Source of the DNA: Arcuatula senhousia
Taxonomy: Eukaryota; Mollusca; Bivalvia; Mytilida; Mytilidae
Assembly (NCBI GenBank): GCA_963971305.1
Contig: OZ020305.1
Coordinates: 4,931,001 to 4,995,000, forward strand
DNA: 64,000 nt
Reading direction: 5' to 3'
The notes under the pieces are model-generated. The model saw only the letters and a list, made by a program, of their open reading frames with translations, had not been told where the DNA came from and made no database searches. Positions 50,673 through 63,157 of the stretch are shown here, one piece after another. The position numbers were made by a program, and so were the translations under genes. Within the stretch, counting starts at the first letter, position 1. Every line of letters starts with the position of its first letter.

Positions 50673-52780
50673 TATTCATTTACCACTCTCGCATTTGACA
50701 GAAAATGAAAACTACATGAAAACAAAGAGGTTACAGAAGTGTTTATGTCAATGATGCCCCTGTTTTGTTAAAAAATATCTAGATCCGCTAAAGACATTCT
50801 ATTACTGTGCCATTTAAAAAAACACCGATCTATTTTTTTTAGCCTAAATTGACCTTGGTCTGGTATCTAATCAGTAGCCAGTCTTGAAATTTTAGTCAAT
50901 TATTATTTTACTAATTATTATGGAAATTAAACATTCTACCATGTCAAAATGGAGATAAGTAGTGAAACATTGTAAAACATGGTACATTGAGGCATTAGAC
51001 TTTCAGAGTCTTTCTTCTCCCTTCTTATAAGCATGCACATATACACAGTTGCAATTTTGTGTTGGTCATATTTTCGAAAACACCAAGTCGTTGCACCACT
51101 GAGGTCGAAAAGGATAAACTGGTGCAAAACGCTGTGAACCAATAATGAAATCAATCCCATCAGTTACAATAGAAGCCCAAAAATCTATAAACAAAATGAA
51201 AACAGACAGACCAAAGACAAATAGAGGAAAAATCCAACTTTTACTATTGGGATAAAAGAAAAGATGATTCATATATCAAACCATTCCAAAATGCACAGAC
51301 AAGTTATCAATACAGTCCAGAATTGTTTAGATTTGAACTTTTGATACTCTTTTTTTTCTTTCAACAGATTGTTCTGATAGAAAGTCAAGTCTTTTGTGAA
51401 TAATCAATAACTAGGTTGTAGGTTGTTATTTTTTCAGATAATGTACAATTGATAAAATCATAAGAGAGTCATCCAGACAGCATCAATATGACTTGACTGT
51501 ATAAACAGACAGACAGACAGAACAATAGTTTTGTTGCACATTTTTCAACACTAGCTTTCTTAATACATGTAAAATGTACATACATTAAAGCTTTTTGATG
51601 GGAAGAAATTTTCAAGAATTTTTGTGCTTTGGTGCAAACAAATACTCAGTTTGTTTGGGTGTAATTTGTTAGTTTGGTTTACTTTGTTTAATCATATTTT
51701 TTTATCCTGGATTGGGAAACAAGCTTGATGCTTATGTGAATCCTTCTCCAGCTAGCAGTTTCCAAGTCTGGCCTGTGTAGCGGCCCCCACTTAGCCTACT
51801 CTTATTGAACTCTACAAAGGGGCATTTAACGTTCACAGGTTTGTGGGATTGGTGGTGTGGTTAGTACTTCGCTGAATAAAATACGTGTGTATGGTTCGAC
51901 ATGTATTGGAAAGACTACTTGACTTGTTTACATAGATACGTTACGTTACAAAGACAATACGAGTTACATAGACAATTGTTACGTTAGTAACCTCAATTAC
52001 GTTAAAGTCATTGTTCTCGGTGCCGTAATCCTTGACACGGGGTATTGCCCTCAACATACACAGGACAACATGTTTTCTTCCATTCTGAAGAACTAGCATC
52101 GTTCCTTGAGACCATCCTACTGGTTTACATCGTACATGTATATCTATCCATTGTTGGATCATTTTAACATGGTTTCACAGTTCATGTACAGCCAAACACC
52201 GTAAAAAGAATTCATTCCAAAAATGAATGTCATCTTGCCAAGCATTGTTACAAAGCCTGCCAGATACTGAAAATGAAAGCACAATATACAGGAAACTAAT
52301 TTTAAATCTGACTCATACAATCTGGCAGAAGACAATGGATAAACAAAATGTATTGCCAACAATACTGCTAAGAGCCATGAAGCAAATATCCTTATGTTTC
52401 CAGCTAGCTAGCATCAGTATCAAATGGGATACCAAATTCAAAGGATAAGTCTAAGGTTTGAACTATACTACGGTAAGTACCTGTATGGAGAAATGGCAAA
52501 ATAACACCTTCTGCTCCATACATAAAGGAGAGGGATTTACAACTTGTTTCCTATTATAATCAGGGGTAGATCCAGAGTGTCCCCCTTTTTTTCAGCAAAA
52601 ATTGGTTGGATACAGAGGAAATTATTCATGTGTGCCAGAGTGGGCCTTGTTCCCCCCTAACCATTCAGCAGGGCCCCCTTTTGCTATCTGATTCCTGATT
52701 AACAAGATCTCACAAAAATATACACCCGTTTCATATTTATTCATATTTAGAAGAAAAAATGTCTGATATTCAAACAAGAA

Positions 52781-52949
52781 AAGGGGTGGATCCAGAGGTC
52801 TGTGAAAGGGGGGGGGGGCATAATTGCTTAAAATGTCAGATTTTGATGAAGATTTGAAGTTGCTTGGTCAACTTTATTTAGAAAAAATTAAAATTTCTCA
52901 ATTAAAGGGGGCGTATGCCCTTTCCCCCCCCCTCTGAATCCGCCACTGA
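52781..52949. mobile_element. Short MITE with G/C-run subtermini
   Basis: The left end GGGGTGGATCCAGAGG and the right end CTCTGAATCCGCCACTG are imperfect inverted repeats, each followed by G or C homopolymers. A more decayed relative seems to lie at 52562-52680. A related fragment (GGATCCGCCAC) occurs near 60633-60643. No target-site duplication could be fixed. Confidence 0.45.
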
Positions 52950-54261
52950 AGAACTTTCTCAGCTTAATGTACTTCTCCACATGATGCAGTTTCATAAATA
53001 TCTATATCATAATCAAGCAGTTGTGAAGGAAATGCACAAAATTTGTAGGCAGACAGGGTGATACCTTTATCATACCAACCATGTCCCCCAACTTTTGTGT
53101 GCATGCAGACTTCTAAAAAAGTGCCAGTCTGCCAGACCTGACCAGCAAAAAACAAGCAAATTTGACTCTGGTTTGGTAATTTTTTTTAATCAACAATAGA
53201 CATGTAAGGTCAGTCCAGCATGCCTGAAGAACTAATTTCACAAAGATGCTGTGTGTGTGAAAGGGGGTACATGTACATTAATCATTTCTAAGTTTAAAGT
53301 AAAAGTACAATTAAGCAATATGCCAATTGCCTGGAGTTTTGAAATTTTAGTTGCCAGCCACACATCCACAGTAAATCAAGAATGGCAATGTATTCTGTAG
53401 ACATAACAATAAACATTTATTACATGAGGTTTTTACTTTTTTAATTACTGAAATGTAAGTTAAGTATCCTGTATCAGTGCCAACAAGTTAATTGTACCAT
53501 CTGTTCCCAAGGAAGGTTTTCTCTGACTACAAAGTTTTACCTTTTGGTTTTAATAAACATCAAACAAAATATAGGTACTAAAATCCTCAGCAGAAATTCA
53601 AACAATATCTCCACAGTGTGTCTATAGCATCAGTTGTGTTAATTCAAATGTGTTTTGAACAATTTTTGAGCAGTGGAATCTTGATCTTTTCAGATACATG
53701 TGTACTAGAACAACTTGACCTTGACAGCAAACTTTTTAATACATCTTGTACATAGAAACAATAATGGTTTAAAAACTTTTTATCTTTAATGGTTTATAAA
53801 AGTGTCTCCATGTTTTATTTTGTGTAAAAAGTCCAGTTTTGTTAGTTTGAGCAATATCTTTTAGGTCTCCAATTCGGACTTGAGGTTTTTGCATTGATCA
53901 GACAACTTTCTATTAATATATTGATGATTGATAGAGCAGACCCCAGACAGGGTTATTAATTACCTGTAGACACAGGTGTAAAGCCATTGATGTCTGAGCC
54001 AAGTGTTCATTTTTGTGCCAAGTTTATAAGACAGGAGTGTAAAGATCATCACAGCAGTCCGCACACAAGATGATTTTCAATATACATGTTATTGTTCATG
54101 TGTTGTTGGTTGAATGTGAAGCCAGTCTGTAGCATTTTTCCTACAATTTGTGGCCTGCCGTGCACTACAGCACTGCGCTGGTAAAATATGACAGACATGT
54201 AGAGTACAAGCAAAAATCTGTCAAAGTCAAAAATTGCTGAATTTCTTTAAACAGGAAGAAG

Positions 54262-54556
54262 GTGAGCGACTGGCCTTAAATCGAATCCCACATTACAGGA
54301 CCCAACCCTGATGCTGTATACCAAATATCAAGTGGCTTTGATAAGTAGTACTAGTTGCTGAGAAAACTGTAACAAAATGTCCACCTGCCTGCCCGCCCAG
54401 ACAACCCACCCGCCCAACATTCACCATTTTATAACCAGGGAATTTTCGTAACAGTTTTCTCAGCAACTACTGATCACAGCCACTTGAAATTTGGTATGCA
54501 GCATCTGACAGGGTGGGTCCCATAACATGGGTTTCAATTTCAGGTCTATCGCTCAC
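54262..54556. repeat. Inverted pair of core repeats around a CCTG/CCCG run
   Basis: Arms 54262-54381 and about 54440-54556 are inverted copies sharing GTGAGCGA, GGACCCA, ATACCAAAT, CAAGTGGCT and GTTGCTGAGAAAACTGT. The centre has a CCTGCCTGCCCGCCC microsatellite. The arms resemble pearl-type cores in opposite orientation. Confidence 0.55.
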
Positions 54557-54799
54557 ATATTACCTGTTATCGATATCTGGACATTTTTTTACTTGACAGA
54601 ATTTTTTTATACATGAACTCTGATGGCTGCAGCAGCAGGATAAGCTTACTGTTAGCCTGGCTTGTTATATGTTTAAATGATATCATAATTGCATGAACAT
54701 CAATTGACTGATTAAATCAGGATATTACAATACAGGAGACACCTCCAACTAAAATCAGAACAGATGGTCTGATTAAATCTTCCTTATTATTCTAATTGA

Positions 54800-55084
54800 C
54801 ACTAGTAAACCTAAAAGGCTAAAACCCCCGGATTTTGGCCAAAACATTGAAGACAGTCGAACATCTAGACTTTTTCCGTTTCCTTTAGCCGTCGCCGATG
54901 TTTTTATCCCCGTCGTAATAACTTTTTTCCCAATCCGATCTATTTTGCCGTGTCGTGAGATTTTTCGCCGTCCTAATAGCCACGCCTATCGGTGACAGCC
55001 GAGATCGACGATCTGATTGGACAGTCATTTATCAGGTGAAATTCGTGCACGTGGTCTAATTAACAGTTCGATACGGTCGATCGA
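54800..55084 (+). repeat. CACTA-type left terminal inverted repeat
   Basis: It matches the reverse complement of 62875-63154 with roughly five substitutions and small indels. The arm is GC-richer than its surroundings, with many CpG dinucleotides, a GATTGG box and a CACGTG E-box. Confidence 0.8.
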
Positions 55085-56225
55085 CGTATTTTACAATTCT
55101 AATTATGCAGTGGTTGAAATTTATTATTGTCGAATTACTAATTATTGGGTTATATGTCTATGGTTTGATTAGTAATAATTTATGAAAATATATTTTTTTT
55201 TAATTTGAAAAGAAAGTATAATTAGATTTACGTAATTTTATCATAGAAACATACAGGTCTATGGTTTGCAGAACGGAAACGTAAGAAATAATTATTTGTT
55301 TATATTTCGGGACTCAAATATATTAAAGAAATATATTTTTTTCATATTGTCTTGGGCCAAGGCGGTGTGCAGAAGATTCTGTTCACCGGGATGGGCTGGT
55401 CACGTTGATGGCCGCTGGCGGTTCTCAATTGTGATTTATTCAATTGTCGCGTATTTTTATAAGTAACATAGGTTTCTTTACTGATACTGCTTAGCAGGCC
55501 GATGGGTTTCGATTAAATTTTACAGACAAGTTGTAATAATGTTCACGATTTAATGCTTATCTTTTTTTGTAGACATCTGGAGTAAGTATTATTATAAGTT
55601 TTATGTTGTTTCGTTTAATGAATTTAATGACAGGACGTCATGTTTCATACTTAATTATTGTTTTTGTTATTAATTTTAATATCTTTTTTTGTGTATTTAT
55701 TACTGTTCCAACTAACATGTTCATGATGTTTATTCTAACAACCTATACATTCGCGGTTATCAAATTTTGAAGAAATCATTTTTAAATGTTTTTCGAACGG
55801 AAATTGGTGAAAAATGACTTTCTCGTAATTCAAGAGATCCATGCACGTTCTTCGTCAATTAAAGCAGGGTTAATGAGGCAACAACATAGCTCATATTTTT
55901 TTTTATGTACCACACATTAACTATATAACAAAATATTGATAGGGGATAAGTCGCCGACTTTTTATCACCCACTTGGTATTCGTATGTCCTTGTGCAACAC
56001 GACGTTAAGTGTCCGATAAAGCCGAAAAATAGAGTAAATTTTAATGATAAAGAAAAAAGAAGTAGCTGTTATTCTTTCCTGTAAAACATCACATTATTTT
56101 TTTTTGAGAGATTGGAAGATGCACTATTTATTTTTCTGTATATTATCTTCTATGGAAATATTTTCCCAGTGTTAACACCGACTCGCCCGACTATTTTGTT
56201 ATTTTCAGAATTTGTGGTATAATCT

Positions 56226-56337
56226 TTTTATACCCCATCAACGAAAGAATGGGGGCATATAGTGTTCGGGTTCGTTTGTCCGCTCGTCCCAAATGTTGCG
56301 AGATGGAGCATTATGGTTTTTGGACGTATCCTTGTTT
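56226..56337 (+). mobile_element. Minimal pearl-like element without cores
   Basis: It has the same left end (CCCCATC...GGGCATATAGTGTT) and right end (GAGATGGAGCATTATG...CCTTGTTT) as the 658-bp element at 32845-33502. Only a short CGTTTGTCCGCTCGTCC microsatellite lies between, and no core repeat. Confidence 0.6.
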
Positions 56338-57044
56338 AAAGAGCTTTACATCTTTTTATAGTTCCAGTCTGCTCCTGGGCAGGGGTTTACCAACTGAAAC
56401 TTAGGGATTGTGGCTTTACTTTATTTCTCATTCTTTGTTGCCATCTATTCATTGTGTCTTTTTAATTAATTCTTTGTGAGTTATTGAGTGGGAAATATAA
56501 CATCAGTACTGGATGTCAATGTATATATATGTGAAAGTAAATGTTTAAGTCATGAAGTTAACGTTTCATTCGACGTCTTTACGTATCAAAACTGGTTTGT
56601 TCTTCCATAGCTTCTGGGAATATTAATATGATCATGACGTCTGCATGGAAACCTAAATGTTGTCGTAGCTTAAGAAATTTTACGGAGGACATCCATGATT
56701 TGTCATATCATGGAGCTATGTTATAGAAGGAGCTATTATACTTGAAAATAGTCTTGTTAATATCACGTTGGTCCTCCGCTGATCTATTAGCCCCTTATCG
56801 ATAAACCTATTTGTGTTGGGGTTTTTTAAAGACAGCGCAAAGAAGTGACTATATTTGATTATGTCCAGTTAAGAAGCCATCAAACAACAATAAAGAGAAT
56901 TGATTAAAAAAAACATTATATAAAATATTGTTATCATCTGCATATACAGATTCTGTATAACGCTGGATATCAGCGTTTGTTTTGTCTTCCTTTACCGGAT
57001 TTGACACACTGAATTGGAAATTGGCAGCGCGGCGGGTGTGCTAT

Positions 57045-57690
57045 AGCAGGCAGGAACCGCTTACTCTTCCGGAGCACCCGAGTTCTCTCTTGTTACGACT
57101 TGAGTTCGCGTTGTTGATTTCTGTTCGGTTGTTTTTATGTTTTGTGTTTCCTTGTGCTGTTCTTGTTCATGTTTACCGGTTTTGTCGTTGCCTTTTCGGA
57201 CTTTTGACACTCGAATGCCCCTTTGGTGCCTCTGCTTATATCAAAGACATGAACCCTGCCGAGGTGTTAAAATTATAGACTAAAATCAATTAATAGCTGC
57301 GTCGCTGTCTAAACGTAATATGTCCCTGTTGTAGGAGCTTCTTCTATATATCATAACTCCATGGTCGTATATAGACGCACAAAAAAGGAAATTCTACATC
57401 GATACCTCTGACATGCATGGTTTAGTCAAGTATTGCCGCCCTTTACGTTAAAATCTATATCATTGTTTTTTTTGTAACAAACAGGAACTGCTCGTCCGGA
57501 GCATCGGAGTTCACTTGATTATAGTATGATAGTAAGGGCCGATCCCCAGTGACAGCTTCTGCCTGGCAGTTTTTGTAAAAAAAAAAACCTTCTTGCCCAC
57601 AAATTAAGAAAAATAATCTTTGCTTATTTTGATACCTAAATTTGTCGTGGCCTTTTCGGACTTGCGACAATTATCGAATGCCCCATATGT
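57045..57690 (+). repeat. Two diverged direct copies of a dispersed repeat
   Basis: Copy 1 (57045-57235) and copy 2 (57482-57690) share GGAGCA...GGAGTTC-type and CCTTTTCGGACTT...CGAATGCCCC phrases. Copy 1 gives a 98-codon frame (56982-57278) with no recognised similarity. Confidence 0.45.
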
Positions 57691-57999
57691 ACACCAAGTG
57701 ACATTTGCTTCTGGTTCGAACATTCCATATTCTGCACTTTATATAGGAGAGAAGTGTCTTAGTTTTAAGTAAGTTTAACATGTTCTTGTTAATATAAATT
57801 AATAAGGCACAAGAAAGCGATTGCACGTGGTTCCTGAATTTTGAAGGCCGTTTTTGAGTTTATTTTCAAAGAGGGCTACTCTGCAAATGAAACATGACGT
57901 TGTCTCTAATTTTGAAAAGTATTATATGTTTTTAATATCGATACCAAAGCGGTATAAAAAGGACTATGCTGTCTATGCATACTCCATGAGGTAAATATA

Positions 58000-58564
58000 C
58001 ACTTGGAAAAAATTTAAGCACCCCCGTAATTTTTTAAAATCATAAATTTTCAAAACACTTTTTAACCGATACTTAACTGAAAGTCTTTGTAAAGTTGTGT
58101 TGCAAACTAAAAAATGCACTGTTAAGTACACTTTAACATGTTTTCAACAAACCAAAAGACATTTTTATTTAGATAACATGACATGGCAAAAATAATGGTT
58201 TTTGTACTTAAAAATGGTCTTCGAAAAGTATGGTCGCATGAAGCTTCAAACTGTAATTTAAATGTGAAATCGCACTTGAAAACAAAGATTGATACTGTAT
58301 CGTCAAAGAGTCATTTTCGAGTATGTCCACCATTAGCACGAATGACTGCTTGAATCCTTGGTTTCATACTACCAGTTTATCGTCTTGTAACCTGAAGTAT
58401 TATCTTTCGCTTTTCAAGGCGAAAATGTGCTTTTAACCGACCGCTTACACCCTTTAAATCATATTTTGAAGAATTAAAGCTGACGAAAATCATGAAAGCT
58501 AAAAATTATTTCAAATCATCGAAAAGCACAAAAAGTCTAGGGGTTCTTAATTTTTTTCCAGGTG
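58000..58564. mobile_element. Degenerate Tc1/mariner element nested in the CACTA-type element
   Basis: Ends CACTTGGAAAAAATTTAAGC and CACCTGGAAAAAAATTAAG are inverted and bordered by TA (57998-57999 and 58565-58566). The 565-bp interior has a TGTCCACCATTAGCACGAAT phrase of the sort found near the ends of Tc1-like elements. It has no intact transposase. Confidence 0.65.
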
Positions 58565-60654
58565 TATATAAAGGTAATAACAAAACTACCGAACGTTGAC
58601 CTATCTCAAGTGTCCAAGAGAAACGACAATACAAGGAAGACATACCGAGAAAATGAAAAACCGCAATGATCCTGACCTGGTATAAACATTGAGAAATTGT
58701 GGTTGAAACTGGGTTTGATGGGCTCCATCCTGCCTTTAATTTTATTTAAATCCTTTTTATTTTGCATTTTCACCATAGCCCCCCTCCCCTAAAAATCAAA
58801 TAGTTGGTCCCTGACCTCTCATCAGCAGCATCTGAATCAGAGCACCAAAAGTATTAAAGGAAGAGCACTCAAATAAAGAAGGTCAAATTCAACACCAATT
58901 AAGGATATCGACCATGTGCGTTACAAGAAAAGAAACCTGAAGGTGTTTTCAACAGTTTTGAATTAAAAAAAAGATTGTAAAGTTGGCATTCGAATGCCCC
59001 TGGTTCATCTCCCTGTTAGTCCAGAGAAAGGTGCGCATTTAAATTGTCTAAAATAGTATTTTGAACTGAAATGTAAGACGGCATAGTATCATTGCATCAG
59101 CAACATCAACCGTGTTTTCATCAACAATAAATCACGTGAATAAATCCAAAACTTTTTATCAACATTTTATTTATTACCTTTTATTCCACCAAACATATTA
59201 AAAAACTTAGTTACATATTTTTCTTTCTGTATGTTGCTATTCTACTCCTGTGTAAACTCACCTTTACACAGAATACACACGCTACAGGTGTAGACGGTTA
59301 ATCGAGGGGCGCCTTGGGGATAATTTGACCAAATACTAGTTGAGTATACCCAAATTAAATCGAGTGTTCTATTAAATATTAAATGCAGTAATTAATTCAA
59401 ATTCGAATTATTCTATTTGAAGGAATCCAAAAAAGGATTGTGCTCAAACAACAGACATTACAAACATGTACAATGCAGTATGCACTTTCTGTGAGGGGCA
59501 TGCTAGTATCCTGCAAAAATTGTCATTTGCAACGCATTTTCCCATCTTCTTTCCTGTGTGTTAATTAATTAATGATAAATCATAGCATATACACATGTAT
59601 TAAAACTCGGCGTTCCTCACTTAATTATTTTATGACAGGATGTTATTTGTCTCCAGTGTCGTGGTTACTCCCCGCTGACAAAACACTGACACTTGCAAGT
59701 TTCAAGTTGGTTTTTAGCGACGTGCTTGCAATTCTGCATTATTTTTTCATGTTGCGTTTAAAAAAATAAATTATTTGATATTAACATTGACAAAATATTT
59801 TGAAATAAAATTAACCATTTAGAAAAATATAAATCAGTGTCAAAGAATAGGAAGAGAAGCTAGGAGCTAACTTTTTAAATTAAAATTTGAGGTCGAAGTC
59901 GACGCAAAACATTAAAGAAAATAATGGGATGTTCCTGGATATAAAATAAATGGTTTAATAGCCTTGTATGGAAAGACGGATGCATGCAGTGACCCGACTT
60001 CAACATCGGCAACACGTACAACTACAAAGAAATTGGAACAAAAATGTCTGCAAACTTTGAAATTAAATGATTGGTAGTACTTCACGTCGGGTATATTAGG
60101 ACACATAGGATTTTCTAAGCATTTTTTATTCACTCTACATGAAAAGCATTTGTACATAGTTTCCATCAAAAAATATTTTATTCCTATTGCACACATAGAA
60201 AGGAAAAGAAATGGTTTAAACCAAAACTATAAGCATTTTCGCCCGGTTCATTGTTATATATTTATTTGACTTCTTTTACCTGCGTCTGTCCGAAGTTCCG
60301 TCACACTTTGTATGTATATAATTATAAGGCATGGTTGTGAAAGCAAGTTGGGGGGGGGGGTCATAAGTAAGTATTGGTGAGCATTGGATTACAACTTTCT
60401 TGTTTGCCAAGTTAAATATAGTTCTCGAACTTCTTATATTTTTTTTTCAATCAATGATCTATAGAGTATTAAAGTTTACATTCTACGTCGCATCGCAACA
60501 TATTAGCCCTGTACAAATTAAGGCGGATCTAGGACCGACGTACCGGGCACCCCCCTCCCGTTTGGTTAGGAACTGTATGAAACAAGAGGTCCCAGAAGGT
60601 TTTTATAATTGCCCCATCGTTTGAAAAATCCCTGGATCCGCCACAGGAGACTAA

Positions 60655-60759
60655 AATTGAATAGTCAGTTGTCAGAGGAGCTACATCTGATGCGATGTGG
60701 ACATTGACAAAGATAACAAACAGGAACAAGAAAAACAATGAATCTGTGAGCCACTGCAT
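60655..60759 (-). CDS. Possible signal-peptide exon (weak)
   Basis: From an ATG at 60759 the minus strand encodes a hydrophobic N-terminus (LFFLFLFVIFVNVHIA) with the shape of a secretory signal peptide, then TTDYSILVSC. The frame soon enters a GGATCC repeat remnant. No donor or downstream exon is assigned. It may be a captured or chance sequence inside the CACTA-type element. Confidence 0.2.
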
Positions 60760-62874
60760 GCTGACGCAAAATAGGAAACAGATATCCGACAGACAATACT
60801 GATTTGGTACTCGCAATATAGGACCTGATGTAAAATATCAAGCCGATGTGACAGACGGAAGAATGGACCATAGATCTGTATATTAATATACCCAGTTTTA
60901 TATCATAACTCTATGGATAGACGGACTGTTGTTAACTTATATAGATGTTATGTTATGCCCCCTCTTTCTCGAACTTCTGCTGCAGATGACCAATAATTTA
61001 CAATATCTGACGCACATTTCGTCAACCATGCAGGACTCATCAGAGATATATAAGCTTAATGGTCGATTTTAACAATGAAGAACAGAGAGTATAAACACCT
61101 GAAAGTATATATATGCACTCCAAGGAGTATGAATGTCTAGTATATAATCAAACAATGTTACTGTAATATCATCTCCAAGGAACACGCGAATCGAGCCAGG
61201 TAATTGTGTCTAAAGATTTCTACTAACATGTTAAGAATTTTTCATAACCCTAATTTTATGTCGTATGGAAAGTCGTAGTGGATCTCCGCATTAACAATTT
61301 ATTTACAATTTGTGTCAATGGGGAAATGTTTAAGTTCCATGAGTTCGACAATTCAATAATTTGACGAACTTCAACGTACAATTTATATTTCTAACGAGCG
61401 CAGCCTTAATGGTTTTTAATAAAAGTTATTTCATTCGATTTGCTTTGATAAGTATAAAGTTAATGCAGTTGATTATAAGAGAAATCTTTTGCGGACTTTA
61501 GTAAAAAATACCTGGATCGATTCGTGCGTTTCTAGGAGTGATATGGAAAATCTACTCTAGATGCGCTACTTGTGATTTCGTAATCCTTAGCTATATATAG
61601 TCCACCATATATGTTCCTGCATGTGATTTCGTAACCCTTAGTCCACCATATACGTTCCTGCATGTGAATACATTCCTGCATGTGGGTGAGAGATACGATA
61701 TGGTCTCATTCAAAGTAACAAAGCAAGCCTTAAATTAAACGTGAGTGAATCCTTTTGCAGACAAAGTAAGTATTGACCATCTGCTACGGTAATATATCTG
61801 TATATCTGGGAAAAGATTAATTTCTCTATACAAGTTTTTCTCACATCGAATCAGAAATAACACTTTAATTAGTATGGAGACTCTTAGCCTTATTTGACTT
61901 TATTAAATTTAGCATCAGTATAATTTTTTTTCCAAAAAAATTGTTAATTATTTCGGGGTAATATTAATTCATATCTTTGAAAATTTACCTCTTAGTTCCA
62001 ATAACGAAATTTAAGTTTTCAAATCAATCTGTCAAGAGTTTTGCATACGTACGATGTGCCGTATAGACTAAAATGCTTCTTCAATATACACTTTCGAAAC
62101 TGTCATGCACTGAGAGAACACTCATATTGTTACGACTGATAGTCCGCTAGGGAGTAAAAATTTCTTTTAAAATTACTAGAGTATTTATAAATTTCTAGAT
62201 AAGTTAACTTTTTTGCTTATTTTTACCACAAACGTGTTACTATGCATAGACCTGTATATAAATATATAAACAGAAGTACAAATATAGTTGGGTTTTCTAT
62301 CACCCGTGGCGCTCAAATGATGGTTTTCAACAAAGTCAATAAAATCGGCCAATTAAAATAAATGTTGATTGATGGACTAAACCTCTTGGTCATTCCAAAT
62401 TTAAGCCGGCAATATTGAAAACAATTTTGCCGAAAATCTACACGAAAATAGTAATTTCAAAGAATTAGTTCAAAACCCTCAGAACATCCATTCCCCACTC
62501 TTGAAACCGCTACGTTATGGATCATATTAAAAGTCTCGGACTACAAATATATTTGCTGTTAATAAACATGCTAAGTTGTGTTAGTCATAGAACAATAACA
62601 TAAAACAAAACATTGAAACAAAATAAAATGACTTCCCGTCATCTAACATTCTAACGAATTAATGTTAACAGAACAGAAAAATACTTACTCCAGAATTATA
62701 TCTAAAAATAAACTATATACCATAAACAAATATACATGTTCATGAGTTCGAAATTACATTTTCTTCTATCTCTCTTTTCATTAATAAAGCTATATGAATA
62801 ATAATTGTAAACTATCATTTTATTCAATCAACGATGCTAAATTAAATTACCCAAATTTAATCAATTATAATACA

Positions 62875-63154
62875 TCGATCGTATCGAACTGTTAATTAAA
62901 CCACGTGCACGAATTTCACCCGATAAATGACTGTCCAATCAGATCGTCGATCTCGGCTGTCACCGATAGGCGTGGCTATTAGGACGGCGAAAAATCTCAC
63001 GACACGGCAAAATAGATCGGATTGGGAAAAAGTTATTACGACGGGGATAAAAACATCGGTGACGGCTAAAGGAAACGGAAAAAGTCTAGATGTTCGACTG
63101 TCTTCAATGTTTTGGCCAAAATCCGGGGGTTTTAGCCTTTTAGGTTTACTAGTG
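62875..63154 (-). repeat. CACTA-type right terminal inverted repeat
   Basis: It is the inverse copy of 54800-55084, ending CTAGTG at 63154. A 76-codon frame at 62927-63157 lies wholly inside the repeat apart from its stop. It is not supported as a gene. Confidence 0.8.
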
Positions 63155-63157
63155 TGA

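Larger units (their letters stand above)
54800..63154. mobile_element. CACTA/EnSpm-type DNA transposon, apparently non-autonomous
   Basis: The 8355-bp element has terminal inverted repeats of about 285 bp (54800-55084 and 62875-63154) that differ at only a handful of positions. The outermost bases are CACTAGTAAACC and the complement, and TGA flanks both sides (54797-54799 and 63155-63157). CACTA...TAGTG ends with a 3-bp duplication define the CACTA/EnSpm group. The interior has only short frames, none like a transposase, so it is either a defective copy or carries an intron-split gene I cannot see. It holds nested repeats at 56226-56337, 57045-57690 and 58000-58564. Confidence 0.7.

Noticed and set aside
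52964..53155. Minus-strand frame ending GWYDKG before a GTATCA donor, in the right phase for MAP1
   Set aside because: The phase fits, but the residues do not match the conserved MAP1 N-terminal strand. It was treated as chance.
56982..57278. 98-codon frame with a hydrophobic middle
   Set aside because: It overlaps a repeat that recurs at 57482-57690 without the frame. It is likely a by-product of the repeat.
62927..63157. 76-codon frame at the right end of the CACTA-type element
   Set aside because: It lies in the terminal inverted repeat and shows no domain.
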